From NCBI GenBank assembly GCA_028818385.1, contig JAPPNY010000061.1, forward strand, positions 21,416 to 36,788: a DNA stretch of 15,373 nt. Direction: 5' to 3'. Source of the stretch: Spirochaetaceae bacterium (GTDB lineage Bacteria > Spirochaetota > Spirochaetia > SZUA-6 > Bin103). Position 1 is the stretch's first letter. The number at the start of each line of letters is the position of its first letter. Position numbers and translations under genes: made by a program. Positions 1-8,502 of this stretch are shown in pieces. The notes beneath the pieces are model-generated. The model made no database searches. It saw only the letters and a list, made by a program, of their open reading frames with translations, and was not told the DNA's origin.

Positions 1-19
1 GGCCCCCCGGGGGGGGGTT
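1..19. other. low-complexity contig edge (left)
   Basis: The first bases are runs of C and G only, followed directly by a run of A. Nothing can be read here as a gene. The right end of the window has the same kind of homopolymer sequence, so both are probably low-quality contig ends rather than genome features. Confidence 0.5.
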
Positions 20-46
20 AAAAAATCACGCGCCCCCGCCGGGGGC
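20..46 (-). terminator. candidate intrinsic terminator for the exported protein gene
   Basis: On the minus strand a 6-bp all-GC hairpin with a three-base loop (46 to 32) is followed six bases later by TTTTTT (25 to 20). It lies about 65 bases past the TAG of the gene ending at 113 and has the right orientation. The gap between stem and T-run is longer than ideal, and the sequence is close to a doubtful contig edge. Confidence 0.4.
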
Positions 47-112
47 CGGGCCTCGGGGCTCCCTCGGGCGGCGGGTTCGGGCCCCGCGCCGTTCAGAGCG
101 GGTAGCGGCCCG

Positions 113-781
113 CTACATCCCCATCTTGTCCATCATCATCATGTCCATCATGGGGGTCGCGGAGAAGTTGCCGAAGCTGGCCGCTACCGACGTGGTGCCC
201 ACGCCGATCATGTTGTGGCCTTCTCCTTCCAGCGACTGACCCAGGGTGAACGCCCACCACGTGGTCGCGTCGAACGGGTCCTTGACCCACACGTTTCCAT
301 TGCTGGAATCGATGCGGAGGCGCACCGTCAGCGCTGCGTTCATCACCATGTCGGCCGTGATGCCGGCGATCATCGCCGCCGGGATCTCCATGTCGTAGGT
401 GACGCCGCCGTACTCGTGGATCTCGCCTGCTTCGTTGTACACCTGCGCACGCAGCCCGGACCCGCCGAAGTTGGCCGGATCCCAGACCAGACCCATCACG
501 AAGCCGGGCACGATGGCGCCGAAGCCGATGGCGTTGTCCTCCAGGCCGCCCATGTAGGCGACGTCGAACGAGTACTCGGCCATGCCCTGAATGCCCGCGG
601 GCACCATGGCACCGGCCAGATACGCCGTCGCGTCGGTCTGCGCCAGCCGCCCGTCCATCTCCTGCCACATGCCGCCGTCCGTATGGACGCCGACGCCCAT
701 GTACATGGCCATGTGGCCGTCCGCGAAGGAGAATGAAGCCGCGAGGGCCACGAGAGCCAAAATCGTCACTACACGTTTCAT
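113..781 (-). CDS. exported protein with Met-rich C-terminus, possible concanavalin-like beta-sandwich
   Basis: I do not recognise a named family. The 222-residue product begins with a clear signal peptide (Lys-Arg, then a hydrophobic stretch to about residue 19, ending near FADG), so it is exported to the periplasm or surface. I chose the ATG at 781 over the in-frame GTG at 793 because AAGAGGTG (798 to 791) lies 9 bases upstream of it. The body is rich in Gly, Met and aromatic residues. Its last third (VRLRIDSSNGNVWV, then a GVGT...FGNFSATP ending) resembles the closing strands of LamG/concanavalin-like beta-sandwich domains; that is a weak resemblance. The final 13 residues are mostly Met and Asp. 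The gene is monocistronic, with its own promoter and a candidate terminator, and diverges from the prenyl synthase gene. Confidence 0.8.
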   Translation of the reverse strand: MKRVVTILALVALAASFSFADGHMAMYMGVGVHTDGGMWQEMDGRLAQTDATAYLAGAMVPAGIQGMAEYSFDVAYMGGLEDNAIGFGAIVPGFVMGLVWDPANFGGSGLRAQVYNEAGEIHEYGGVTYDMEIPAAMIAGITADMVMNAALTVRLRIDSSNGNVWVKDPFDATTWWAFTLGQSLEGEGHNMIGVGTTSVAASFGNFSATPMMDMMMMDKMGM

Positions 782-810
782 CTTATCTCGCACCTCTTTA
801 TTTGGGAGTT

Positions 811-846
811 GCGGCCGATCATACCGATGCCGTCCGGCAGATGCAA
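811..846 (-). promoter_or_regulatory. sigma70-type promoter for the exported protein gene
   Basis: Reading the minus strand, TTGCAT (846 to 841) and TATGAT (823 to 818) are separated by exactly 17 bases. Transcription would start near 811, giving a leader of about 30 bases that contains the Shine-Dalgarno sequence AAGAGGTG. The -10 matches consensus well; the -35 matches only in its first three bases. Confidence 0.5.
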
Positions 847-867
847 CCGCCGTCGCAAGGGGTGACC

Positions 868-896
868 TTGACGATCGACGCAGTGGGCACGACAGT
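868..896 (+). promoter_or_regulatory. possible promoter for the prenyl synthase operon
   Basis: TTGACG (868-873) and GACAGT (891-896) are 17 bases apart. The predicted start of transcription (about 903) falls within two or three bases of the GTG start codon at 905. The -10 is weak (three of six consensus bases). No Shine-Dalgarno sequence is visible, so the pair of signals would mean a nearly leaderless mRNA. Confidence 0.35.
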
Positions 897-904
897 CACC
901 TCGC

Positions 905-1933
905 GTGGAGCGGCTGGCACGGATCGAAGCGGTACTGTTCGAGGCCCTCCGCCTCCGGGAGCCGGGACCGCATGGTCCGACCCTGACGTCCGAGCGCGGC
1001 GCCCAGATCGTGGCGCCCGCCCGCCGCCTGATGGAACGGGGAGGCAAGCGCTGGCGCGCCCTGTTCATGCAGCTCGCCTGTGAGATGCACGGCGGCGGCG
1101 ACCGTGCGCTGCCCCTGGTTCCGCTGGTGGAGCTCACCCACGCCGGCAGCCTGATCATCGACGACATCGAGGACGGCGCGCGCACCCGCCGCGGCGGCCC
1201 GGCCGCTCACGTCGAGTTCGGGGTGGACGTGGCGGTGAACGCGGGCAACCTGGTCTACTTCCTGCCGACGCGGATGCTCGACCGGCCGTCCGCGAACGTG
1301 CCCGCATTGGATGCGGCAGAGGAACTGCGCGTCTATCGCATGTACGCCGCGACGATGCGCAAGCTGCACTACGGGCAAGGGCTGGACATCCTCTGGCACC
1401 GCCCCGGAGCGATCCTGCCCAGCGCGGCGGACTACATGTCGATGTGCACGCTGAAGTCGGGCAGCCTTGCCGGGCTCGCTCTGGGACTTGGCGCCGCTCT
1501 GGGAGGCGCCGAGGCCGCAGCGGTGAGCTCGCTGGTCGCCATCGGCGAGCGCTTCGGCGTCTCCTTCCAGATCATCGACGACGTCACCAACCTGGAACGC
1601 GGCAATCCGGGCAAGGATCGCGGAGACGACCTGATCGAGGGCAAGAAGAGTCTTCCGCTCATCCTGCATCGCGAGCGAGGCGGCGCGGACGAGCTGTGGG
1701 GGATCCTGGACGGCATCCAGAACCGTCCCATCGAGCGGGTGCTGCCACAGATCGACCGGGCCGTCGCCCTGCTGCAGGCGTCAGGCAGCCTGCAGGACGC
1801 GCGCAGGCGGGCGGGCGACCTGTACCGGGAGACTCGGGTGGACCTTGCCGCCCTCGTTCCGGAAGGAGAGCCCGCCGATCGGCTGCTGGAGATGGCCGAC
1901 GCACTCATCGGCGCCGGCGGCCCCACGGTTTGA
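905..1933 (+). CDS. trans-isoprenyl diphosphate synthase (FPP/GGPP synthase family)
   Basis: This 342-residue cytoplasmic enzyme condenses isopentenyl diphosphate with an allylic diphosphate to make a prenyl chain for quinones, carriers or carotenoids. It has the substrate-binding GGKRWR motif near residue 39, the first aspartate-rich motif DDIED at 86-90, and the second region (FQIIDDVTNLERG) at 225-229 followed by DDLIEGKKSLPLIL. The second motif is DDxxN rather than DDxxD, which is also seen in mammalian-type GGPP synthases. Chain length cannot be told reliably from sequence. The start is the GTG at 905: an in-frame TGA at 869-871 excludes a longer protein and no other start codon lies between. 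It is first gene of an operon, with the rhomboid gene 31 bases downstream. Confidence 0.9.
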   Translation: MERLARIEAVLFEALRLREPGPHGPTLTSERGAQIVAPARRLMERGGKRWRALFMQLACEMHGGGDRALPLVPLVELTHAGSLIIDDIEDGARTRRGGPAAHVEFGVDVAVNAGNLVYFLPTRMLDRPSANVPALDAAEELRVYRMYAATMRKLHYGQGLDILWHRPGAILPSAADYMSMCTLKSGSLAGLALGLGAALGGAEAAAVSSLVAIGERFGVSFQIIDDVTNLERGNPGKDRGDDLIEGKKSLPLILHRERGGADELWGILDGIQNRPIERVLPQIDRAVALLQASGSLQDARRRAGDLYRETRVDLAALVPEGEPADRLLEMADALIGAGGPTV

Positions 1934-1964
1934 CCGCGTTCGGGGCGGGCGGTAGCTTGTCGGG

Positions 1965-2594
1965 GTGAGCGACCGTGGCTTGCTCCGTAGGCCGTTCCCG
2001 TATCGGCAATACAACGCAACCACATGGCTGATCGGCATCACGGTCGGCATGTATCTCGTGCTCCTGGCCGTCCCTTCCTCCCTCGGGGCGGCGGTCCTGC
2101 GCCCGCTGATGGTGGCTCGCGAAGGCGCCGTCTGGCAGCTCGTCACCTACCTGTTCCTGCATGGCGGTCCGCTGCACCTGCTGTTCAACATGCTCATGCT
2201 CTTCCTGTTCGGTTCGCCGGTGGAACGGGAGATCGGCAGCTCCGAGTTCCTGACGCTCTACCTCACCTGCGGCGTGCTCGCCGGGGTGTTCAGCACCATC
2301 CTGGCCGTGGCGTCGGCAGCACCGGTGGCCATCGTGGGCGCATCCGGCGCCGTGTACGGGATCATGCTGGCCTACGCGGTGTTGAACCCGTACCAGGTCG
2401 TGACCTTCTGGTTCATCCCGATGCGCGCCACCACCATGGTGCTCATCCTCGGCGGGCTGGCGCTGGTATTCCAGATCACCGGGCAGCGCACCCACGTCGC
2501 TCATCTGACCCACCTCGGCGGGCTGCTGGCAGGCTTCCTCTACCTGCGCGTGCGGCTCGGCATCGACCCGCTGGAAGCCTTCAGGCGCGGATGA
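1965..2594 (+). CDS. rhomboid-family intramembrane serine protease
   Basis: A 209-residue polytopic membrane protein of the rhomboid family, which cleaves transmembrane segments of other proteins inside the bilayer. The active site is complete: HxxxN in the second hydrophobic segment (H71, N75), the nucleophile in GASGAVYG (S127), and the general base in HLTHLGGLLAG (H183). Six hydrophobic segments are visible, the minimal bacterial form, with no extra cytoplasmic domain. The start is a GTG, with no convincing Shine-Dalgarno site. The TGA overlaps the ATG of the next gene (ATGA), so the rhomboid and the solute-binding protein are probably translationally coupled. Substrates are unknown. Confidence 0.92.
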   Translation: MSDRGLLRRPFPYRQYNATTWLIGITVGMYLVLLAVPSSLGAAVLRPLMVAREGAVWQLVTYLFLHGGPLHLLFNMLMLFLFGSPVEREIGSSEFLTLYLTCGVLAGVFSTILAVASAAPVAIVGASGAVYGIMLAYAVLNPYQVVTFWFIPMRATTMVLILGGLALVFQITGQRTHVAHLTHLGGLLAGFLYLRVRLGIDPLEAFRRG

Positions 2595-4243
2595 TGGAAC
2601 GGGCCGTTCGGATGCGGCGCACGCGCTCCTGGTCCGCGCGACTGGCGTCGGCCGCGCTTGTCGGCGCCGCGCTCCTGGTCACCGCAAGTCCCACGATCGG
2701 CGCCGAGGAGGCGACGGCCCGGGAGATGGTCGTCGCCCTCGGCACCGTGGACGTGGCGTTCGACCCTCTGCACGCTTATACCGCAGTCGAAGCGCAACTC
2801 TTCACCGCGCTGTCGGAGGGCCTGGTCTCCTACCATCCCGAAACCCTTGACCCCGTTCCCGGCGTGGCACGCTCCTGGCAGGTGTCCGAAGACGGGCTGC
2901 GTTACCGCTTTCTGCTGCGCGACAACGCCCGCTTCTCGGACGGCACGCAAGTGATCGCCGAAGACTTTCGGGCGTCCTGGCTGCGCATCATCAACCCCGG
3001 CGAGCAGGCCGAGTACTCGGTGCTGTTCGATGTCATAGAGGGCGTGGCCGACTACCGGTCGGGGGCCAACACCGACGAGGAGGCCGTCGGCATCCGCGTG
3101 ATCTCGCCCATCGAGCTCGAGGTGGTGCTGGAGCGCCCGGCCGAGCACTTCCTGAGCACGCTGGCACACCACGCCTTCGCCCCGGTCTACCCCGCCTACC
3201 GCGCCCAGGTCGGGTGGGAGCGGCAGGCGCCGATCATCGGCAACGGTCCGTTCTCACTGTCAGACCGGGAGGCGGACGAGCTGGTGTTCGACCGGAGTCC
3301 GCACTACTGGGCACGGTCGGAGGTCGAGCTCGACCGCATCCGCGTCCGCGCCTTCGAAGATCCGGCCGCGGTCAATGCCGGATTCCTGGCGGGAGAGATT
3401 CACTGGGCCGACTCCTTCGACGGAAGTGGTGAGACCGCCGCGCAGATTTCCCCGTTCATTGTCCGCAATCGGCTGTTCGGCACGACCTACTTCGTGTTCA
3501 AGTCGAGCGATCCGCCGTTCAATGACGTGCGCGTGCGCCGTGCGCTCGTCCTGATGGTTCCGTGGGAGACGGTTCGCAACCCGGAACGGGTGGGCTTCGC
3601 GACCAGCGGCCTGGTGCCGCGCACGCCGAACTACCCGGCCGTGGAAGGCATCCCGGCCACTGACATGCGCACCGCGCGGCGGCTGCTGGAACAGGCCGGC
3701 TTCGCCGACGGCACCGGGCTCCCGCCGATCACGGTCACGGTGGCGGGCGCGTGGGCTGCTTCACTGGCCGCGGACCTCGAGACGGCCTGGGAGTCCAACC
3801 TCGGGATCGACGTCACCGTGGCCGTGGTACGGGAGTACGACGACTACCTGGCGGAAGTGAAGGCCGGCAACTTCACCCTGACGATCAGCAGTTGGATCGG
3901 CGACTTCATCGATCCGATCAGCTTCCTGCAGATGTGGACCAGCTCAAGCAACCTCAACGACGCCGGGTACTCGTCCCGCGACTACGACCGGATGATCGAT
4001 CGGGCCATCGGTTCCACGGGCCTCGACCGCATGCAACTGCTGGCGGAGGCGGAGGAGCTGCTGCTGCAGGACGCGGTCATCCTGCCGGTCAATCACCTTG
4101 TGTCCTATTCGCTCATCGACCTGCAGCGCGTCTCCGGCTGGACCCCGAACCTGCTGGACATCCATCCGTTCCGCTACCTGGGCTTCCGGCGCGCGGACCT
4201 GCCGGCCGGCGTCGCCGCCGTCGCGGATTTCCTCCCAGGCTGA
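2591..4243 (+). CDS. ABC transporter solute-binding protein, family 5 (oligopeptide/dipeptide type)
   Basis: A 550-residue secreted protein of the OppA/DppA (SBP_bac_5) family, which captures peptides or similar solutes for an ABC importer. The N-terminus has several Arg residues, then a hydrophobic core at about 18-32 and a likely cleavage after TIGA (residue 38). Family features include ALSEGLVSYHPETLDPVPGVARSW near residue 58, the FSDG turn near 116, and the C-terminal SSRDYDRMIDRAI stretch. The reading frame stays open another 189 codons upstream, but that part is antiparallel-free shadow of the rhomboid gene. I place the start at the ATG at 2591, which overlaps the rhomboid stop; ATG 2594 or 2612 are alternatives. 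No permease or ATPase genes are adjacent, so it is an orphan binding protein. Confidence 0.9.
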   Translation: MMERAVRMRRTRSWSARLASAALVGAALLVTASPTIGAEEATAREMVVALGTVDVAFDPLHAYTAVEAQLFTALSEGLVSYHPETLDPVPGVARSWQVSEDGLRYRFLLRDNARFSDGTQVIAEDFRASWLRIINPGEQAEYSVLFDVIEGVADYRSGANTDEEAVGIRVISPIELEVVLERPAEHFLSTLAHHAFAPVYPAYRAQVGWERQAPIIGNGPFSLSDREADELVFDRSPHYWARSEVELDRIRVRAFEDPAAVNAGFLAGEIHWADSFDGSGETAAQISPFIVRNRLFGTTYFVFKSSDPPFNDVRVRRALVLMVPWETVRNPERVGFATSGLVPRTPNYPAVEGIPATDMRTARRLLEQAGFADGTGLPPITVTVAGAWAASLAADLETAWESNLGIDVTVAVVREYDDYLAEVKAGNFTLTISSWIGDFIDPISFLQMWTSSSNLNDAGYSSRDYDRMIDRAIGSTGLDRMQLLAEAEELLLQDAVILPVNHLVSYSLIDLQRVSGWTPNLLDIHPFRYLGFRRADLPAGVAAVADFLPG

Positions 4244-5004
4244 CCGGGCGGCCGGGGCACATCGGGCGGCCGGGGTTCGGCGGGCGGCCGGAGCTCATCG
4301 AGCCGCGCGAAGCGCTGCAGCACCTCCATGAGGCGGCGGCGCAACAGGAATCCCACCACGAAAAACACCACGGCGATGCCCAAGGCGATCGCCACGACCG
4401 CCCACTGCCGCTCGGCGGCCGCGTCTCCGGATATCACGCTCACCGCCACTCCGGGGAGGCGCCCGACCGTGCTTGCCAACAGGTAGACGCCCAGCCGCAG
4501 GGGACCGATGCCGGCCACGTAGCACAGGACGTCCTTGGGAATCCCGGGAATCAGGTACAGCAGGAACAGCATGCCGACTCCGCGCGGCGAGGCGATCAGA
4601 TCCTCCACCTGGCTGCTGCGCTTCTCCGACACGATCGCGTGCAGGAACGGGCGCCCGAGCAGGCGCGCGAGCAGAAACCCGATGGCCGAGCCAAGCGCCG
4701 CTCCGCCCAGCGTCAGGACGATGCCGAGCGGGATGCCGAACAGGTACCCGGCGGCCAACTGCGGGAACTCTCCCGGGATCACGAAGACCACCACCTGCAG
4801 CACCTGGACGGCGATGAACACCGCAGGGGCCGCCACCCCGTAGGCCTCCACCCTTACGCGGAGCTCCTCGGGGTTCCGCATCAGGGACAACACGGGCTCC
4901 CAGAAGACGATGGCGACCACGCCGAGCGCCGCGAACAGGGCAGGGTACCCGACAATGCTCAGCACCCGCGTCAGGCGGCTGCGGGGCCGCTCGGAAGGAG
5001 TCAC
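4174..5004 (-). CDS. TVP38/TMEM64 (DedA, SNARE-associated) family membrane protein
   Basis: A 276-residue integral membrane protein. Hydrophobic segments lie at about 17-36, 56-76, 91-116, 143-166, 172-192 and 201-222. The family core is present: VIPGEFPQLAAGYLFG followed by a Gly-rich helix ending IGFLLARLLGR (73-118), and a second half with LIPGIPKDVLCYVAGI (151-166). Related DedA-superfamily proteins move lipids across membranes or support membrane homeostasis; the role here is not known. After residue 235 comes a soluble Pro/Arg-rich tail with a six-residue repeat. The last 70 bases overlap the convergent binding-protein gene. The start is a GTG with no Shine-Dalgarno site; no better start precedes the first membrane segment. 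Confidence 0.85.
   Translation of the reverse strand: MTPSERPRSRLTRVLSIVGYPALFAALGVVAIVFWEPVLSLMRNPEELRVRVEAYGVAAPAVFIAVQVLQVVVFVIPGEFPQLAAGYLFGIPLGIVLTLGGAALGSAIGFLLARLLGRPFLHAIVSEKRSSQVEDLIASPRGVGMLFLLYLIPGIPKDVLCYVAGIGPLRLGVYLLASTVGRLPGVAVSVISGDAAAERQWAVVAIALGIAVVFFVVGFLLRRRLMEVLQRFARLDELRPPAEPRPPDVPRPPGQPGRKSATAATPAGRSARRKPR
4245..4291 (-). repeat. 18-bp coding tandem repeat in the membrane-protein tail
   Basis: The motif CGGGCGGCCGGGG begins at 4245, 4263 and 4281, so three copies are spaced exactly 18 bases apart (the third is two bases short). Read on the minus strand it encodes a repeated six-residue RPPxxP unit. It begins immediately after the stop codon of the convergent binding-protein gene. 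Confidence 0.8.
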
Positions 5005-5017
5005 CGGTGATTCTGTT

Positions 5018-5046
5018 TTGACCCGGAACGGTCTCTGTGCGATACT
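5018..5046 (+). promoter_or_regulatory. carD promoter predicting a leaderless transcript
   Basis: TTGACC (5018-5023) and GATACT (5041-5046) are separated by exactly 17 bases, with TG at 5038-5039 forming an extended -10 (TGCGATACT). The expected +1, six to seven bases after the -10, is at the A of the carD ATG (5053). No Shine-Dalgarno sequence precedes that ATG. The promoter sits in the 48-base gap between divergent genes. Confidence 0.6.
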
Positions 5047-5052
5047 TCGGTC

Positions 5053-5913
5053 ATGGGGTCAGCCGCGTCTGCGAAGGAAGACGCGACCAAGTCTACCGCG
5101 GACAGGTCTACCGAGCCCACGGAATCGACGCAGCCGCCGGTGGTTGGCGAACCGAAGGCCGCGCAGCGGAAGTCGACCAGCCAGCCCGAAGCGACCAGCA
5201 AACCCGGAGCGGCCAGCAAGCGTCCGGCCGCCAGGCGCCGCGCCAGATCGACAACCGAGGCCAGGTCGACCGAGGCCAAGCTGGCAGCCGACACGGCTGA
5301 TGGGACGAACGGCACGGTCGGCGATGCCGCGGTCGAGGCGGACGCGTCCCCGGACGACGTGTCGCCGGCCAGGAAAGCCGCGGCCAGGCGGAAGCCGGCC
5401 CGCCCCAGGACGCGTTACTCCGTGGGCCAGCAGATCGTCTATCCCCTCCAGGGCGTCGGCAGGATCGAGCGGCTGGAGGAGCGGGAGTTTCAGGGCAGTC
5501 CCACCCTCTACTACGTCGTCTACCTGGAAGTCTCCGACATGACGATCATGATTCCGGTCGACAAGGCGGACGGGCTCGGCATCCGCGCCATCGTCAGCAA
5601 GCGCAAGGCCGAACGCGCCCTGCGGCTGATCGCCGAGGACTTCGACCCCATCCCCACCGACTGGAAGCTGCGCTATCAGATGAACCTCGATCTCCTGAAG
5701 CAGGGCGCGGTCGACGACATCGCCTCGGTCGTGCGCTCGCTGTCCTACCGCAGCAGGATCAAGGAGCTGCCCATCCTGGAGCGCAAGCTGTACGACAGCG
5801 CGTTGCGGCTGATGGTGGACGAGGTTTCGTACTCGCTGGGCAAGGACAAGACCGAGATCGAAACCCTGATCGAAGAGCGGCTGAAAGACGTCAAGCAGAA
5901 AGGCGACGAATAG
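5053..5913 (+). CDS. carD: CarD/CdnL-family RNA polymerase-binding regulator with long N-terminal extension
   Basis: A 286-residue cytoplasmic protein. The C-terminal 166 residues (from YSVGQQIVYPLQGVGRIE at 122) are a full CarD: the CarD_TRCF Tudor-like domain that binds the RNA polymerase beta subunit, then the helical DNA-binding domain with the WKLRYQMNLDLL region. In other bacteria CarD/CdnL stabilises open promoter complexes, especially at rRNA promoters. The first 120 residues are unusual: Ala/Thr/Ser/Lys-rich disordered sequence with basic clusters (SKRPAARRRAR, ARKAAARRKPARPRTR) flanking an acidic stretch at about 80-105. Several 15-18 bp DNA repeats underlie it (for example ACCGAGGCCAGGTCG then ACCGAGGCCAAGCTG). 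A typical CarD is about 160 residues and lacks this. The gene is probably monocistronic, with a leaderless start at ATG 5053. Confidence 0.92.
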   Translation: MGSAASAKEDATKSTADRSTEPTESTQPPVVGEPKAAQRKSTSQPEATSKPGAASKRPAARRRARSTTEARSTEAKLAADTADGTNGTVGDAAVEADASPDDVSPARKAAARRKPARPRTRYSVGQQIVYPLQGVGRIERLEEREFQGSPTLYYVVYLEVSDMTIMIPVDKADGLGIRAIVSKRKAERALRLIAEDFDPIPTDWKLRYQMNLDLLKQGAVDDIASVVRSLSYRSRIKELPILERKLYDSALRLMVDEVSYSLGKDKTEIETLIEERLKDVKQKGDE

Positions 5914-5914
5914 C

Positions 5915-5945
5915 CCGGGCGACCAGTAGACCGGGCGACCAGTAG
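5915..5945. repeat. two tandem copies of a 15-bp unit between convergent genes
   Basis: CCGGGCGACCAGTAG occurs at 5915-5929 and 5931-5945, separated by one base. The pair fills almost the whole gap between the carD stop and the nuclease gene stop. No T-tract follows, so it does not look like a terminator. Confidence 0.85.
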
Positions 5946-5948
5946 CCG

Positions 5949-6536
5949 CTACGAGGACCCTTCCAGCTCGGTGATGCGGTCACGCAGCCTCGCAGCCTCT
6001 TCGTAGTTCTCTTCCTGGACGGCGATGGCGAGTTCGCGTTTGAGCTTTCCGACCGGGTCGCCTTCCGCCGCTTCGGCTGCTTCCGCGTCGTCTTCGTCCC
6101 CTTCCGGTGAGTCCCCGCTCTCTACCGTGGAAACCGGGATCGCCGCCTGCTCGACCACGTCCTCGTCGATGAAGATCGGACACTTGGCGCGCAGGGCGAT
6201 GGCGATGGCGTCGGACGTCCGCGAATCCACCTCCACCTGCTGACCGTCCTGGAGCAGCACCAGCCGCGCGAAGAACGTGCCGTGGCCGCCGACGCTCTTG
6301 ATCTCCGTGATCTCCACACGCTCCACGGAAACCTTCATCGCGGCCAGCGTCTGCAGGAACAGATCGTGCGTGAGCGGCCGGCTCTGCCGTTCGCCGCGCA
6401 GGGCGATGTAGATCGATTGCGCGATGCAGTGGTCGACGAAGATGGGCACGGCCACGTCCGCCCCCGACGGCCGGATCAGCACGGCCGTGCCCTCGGGTGC
6501 CCGAGCCATGGTCCAGACGTCAGCGGGCCGCAACAT
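5949..6536 (-). CDS. bifunctional nuclease-family protein (BFN/DUF151) with C-terminal UVR motif
   Basis: A 195-residue cytoplasmic protein. Residues about 15-125 form a BFN (DUF151) domain, recognisable from the IFVDHCIAQSIYIALRGE region, LTHDLFLQTLAAM, and the DSRTSDAIAIALRAKCPIFIDEDV block. The plant founding member degrades DNA and RNA; bacterial roles are mostly unproven. After an acidic linker (about 140-160) comes a UvrB/UvrC-type UVR helix pair (KLKRELAIAVQEENYEEAARLRDRI), a protein-protein contact motif. The ATG at 6536 is five bases past the clpX stop, so it is the last gene of the tig-clpP-clpX unit. No strong Shine-Dalgarno site is present, fitting coupling to clpX. Confidence 0.88.
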   Translation of the reverse strand: MLRPADVWTMARAPEGTAVLIRPSGADVAVPIFVDHCIAQSIYIALRGERQSRPLTHDLFLQTLAAMKVSVERVEITEIKSVGGHGTFFARLVLLQDGQQVEVDSRTSDAIAIALRAKCPIFIDEDVVEQAAIPVSTVESGDSPEGDEDDAEAAEAAEGDPVGKLKRELAIAVQEENYEEAARLRDRITELEGSS

Positions 6537-6541
6537 GGGCG

Positions 6542-7791
<1,250 letters not shown>

Positions 7792-7792
<1 letters not shown>

Positions 7793-8421
7793 CAGCTCGC
7801 CTCGTCATGACCCCGCCTCGTCAAAACCTTGTCGATCAGGCCGTACTCTGCCGCCTCGTGCGACGACATATAGTAGTCGCGTTCCAGGTCCTGAGCAACG
7901 ACGCTCTCGTCCTTGCCCGTGCACTCCGCGAAGTAACTGATGATGAGGCGCTTCAGGCGCACCAGCTCGCGCGCCTGGATGCCGATGTCGGCCGCCTGCC
8001 CGGACACGCCGCCCCACGGCTGATGGATCAGGAGGCGGGCGGACGGCAGGGCAGTCCGCTTGCCCTTGGTTCCGGCGGCCAGCAGCAACGCGCCCATCGA
8101 CGCGGCCTGACCCAGGCAGATCGTCTGCACGTCCGCGCTGATGTAGCGCAGCGTGTCGTAGATGGCCAGCCCGGCGGTCACCATGCCGCCCGGCGAGTTG
8201 ATGTAGACGTGGATGTCCTTCTCCGGGTCCTGCGACTCCAGGAACAGGAGCTGCGCCACCACGAGATCTGCGGTGATGTCGTAGATCTCGCCGTCGATGA
8301 AGACGATCCGGTCCTTGAGCAGCCGGGAGTAGATGTCGTACGAGCGTTCGCCGCGCCCGGTCTGTTCGATGACGATGGGTACGAGGGCGTTGAGTTGTTC
8401 GTTCATGGCCTGTTCGTTCAT
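7792..8421 (-). CDS. clpP: ATP-dependent Clp protease proteolytic subunit ClpP
   Basis: The 209-residue peptidase subunit that forms the tetradecameric barrel of ClpXP. The catalytic triad is S108 ([14 protein letters not shown]), H133 (LLIHQPWGG) and D182 ([10 protein letters not shown]), with the spacing of E. coli ClpP. The N-terminus is uncertain: ATG at 8421 or the in-frame ATG at 8406, which lies in a second copy of the same 15-bp sequence, so the protein starts [10 protein letters not shown]. Neither has a good Shine-Dalgarno site. Two out-of-frame six-codon ORFs upstream are chained to it through ATGA overlaps. The gene is 81 bases downstream of tig and overlaps clpX. Confidence 0.98.
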
Positions 8422-8459
8422 GGCATTGGTCGGCTCATGGGAGTGGTCGGTCCATGGTT
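8396..8459 (-). repeat. four degenerate 15-17 bp tandem repeats, each with an ATG, spanning the clpP start
   Basis: On the minus strand the units are ATGGACCGACCACTCCC, ATGAGCCGACCAATGCC, ATGAACGAACAGGCC and ATGAACGAACAACTC. The first two are 17 bp and out of frame with clpP. The ATG at 8455 opens a six-codon ORF whose TGA overlaps the ATG at 8438; that opens another six-codon ORF whose TGA overlaps the clpP ATG at 8421. The last two units are in frame and encode MNEQ twice. Confidence 0.85.
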
Positions 8460-8502
8460 GGTTCGCGGGCTCGGGAAGGATTCCCCGCCGGCCACCTCAA
8501 AG

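Noticed and set aside
2024..2590. An upstream extension of the solute-binding protein frame
   Set aside because: It lies inside the rhomboid gene in another frame, is Arg/Pro/Ala-rich without structure, and comes before an evident signal peptide; the real start is the ATGA overlap at 2591.
3751..5010. A 419-codon plus-strand frame opposite the membrane-protein gene
   Set aside because: It is rich in Gln, His, Arg and Asp with no domain and is a shadow of the TVP38-family gene, whose membrane segments and motifs are clear.
8480..8500. A GGGAA/TTCCC hairpin between tig and clpP as a terminator
   Set aside because: The stem is only five base pairs and no T-run follows, so it should not stop transcription between the two genes.
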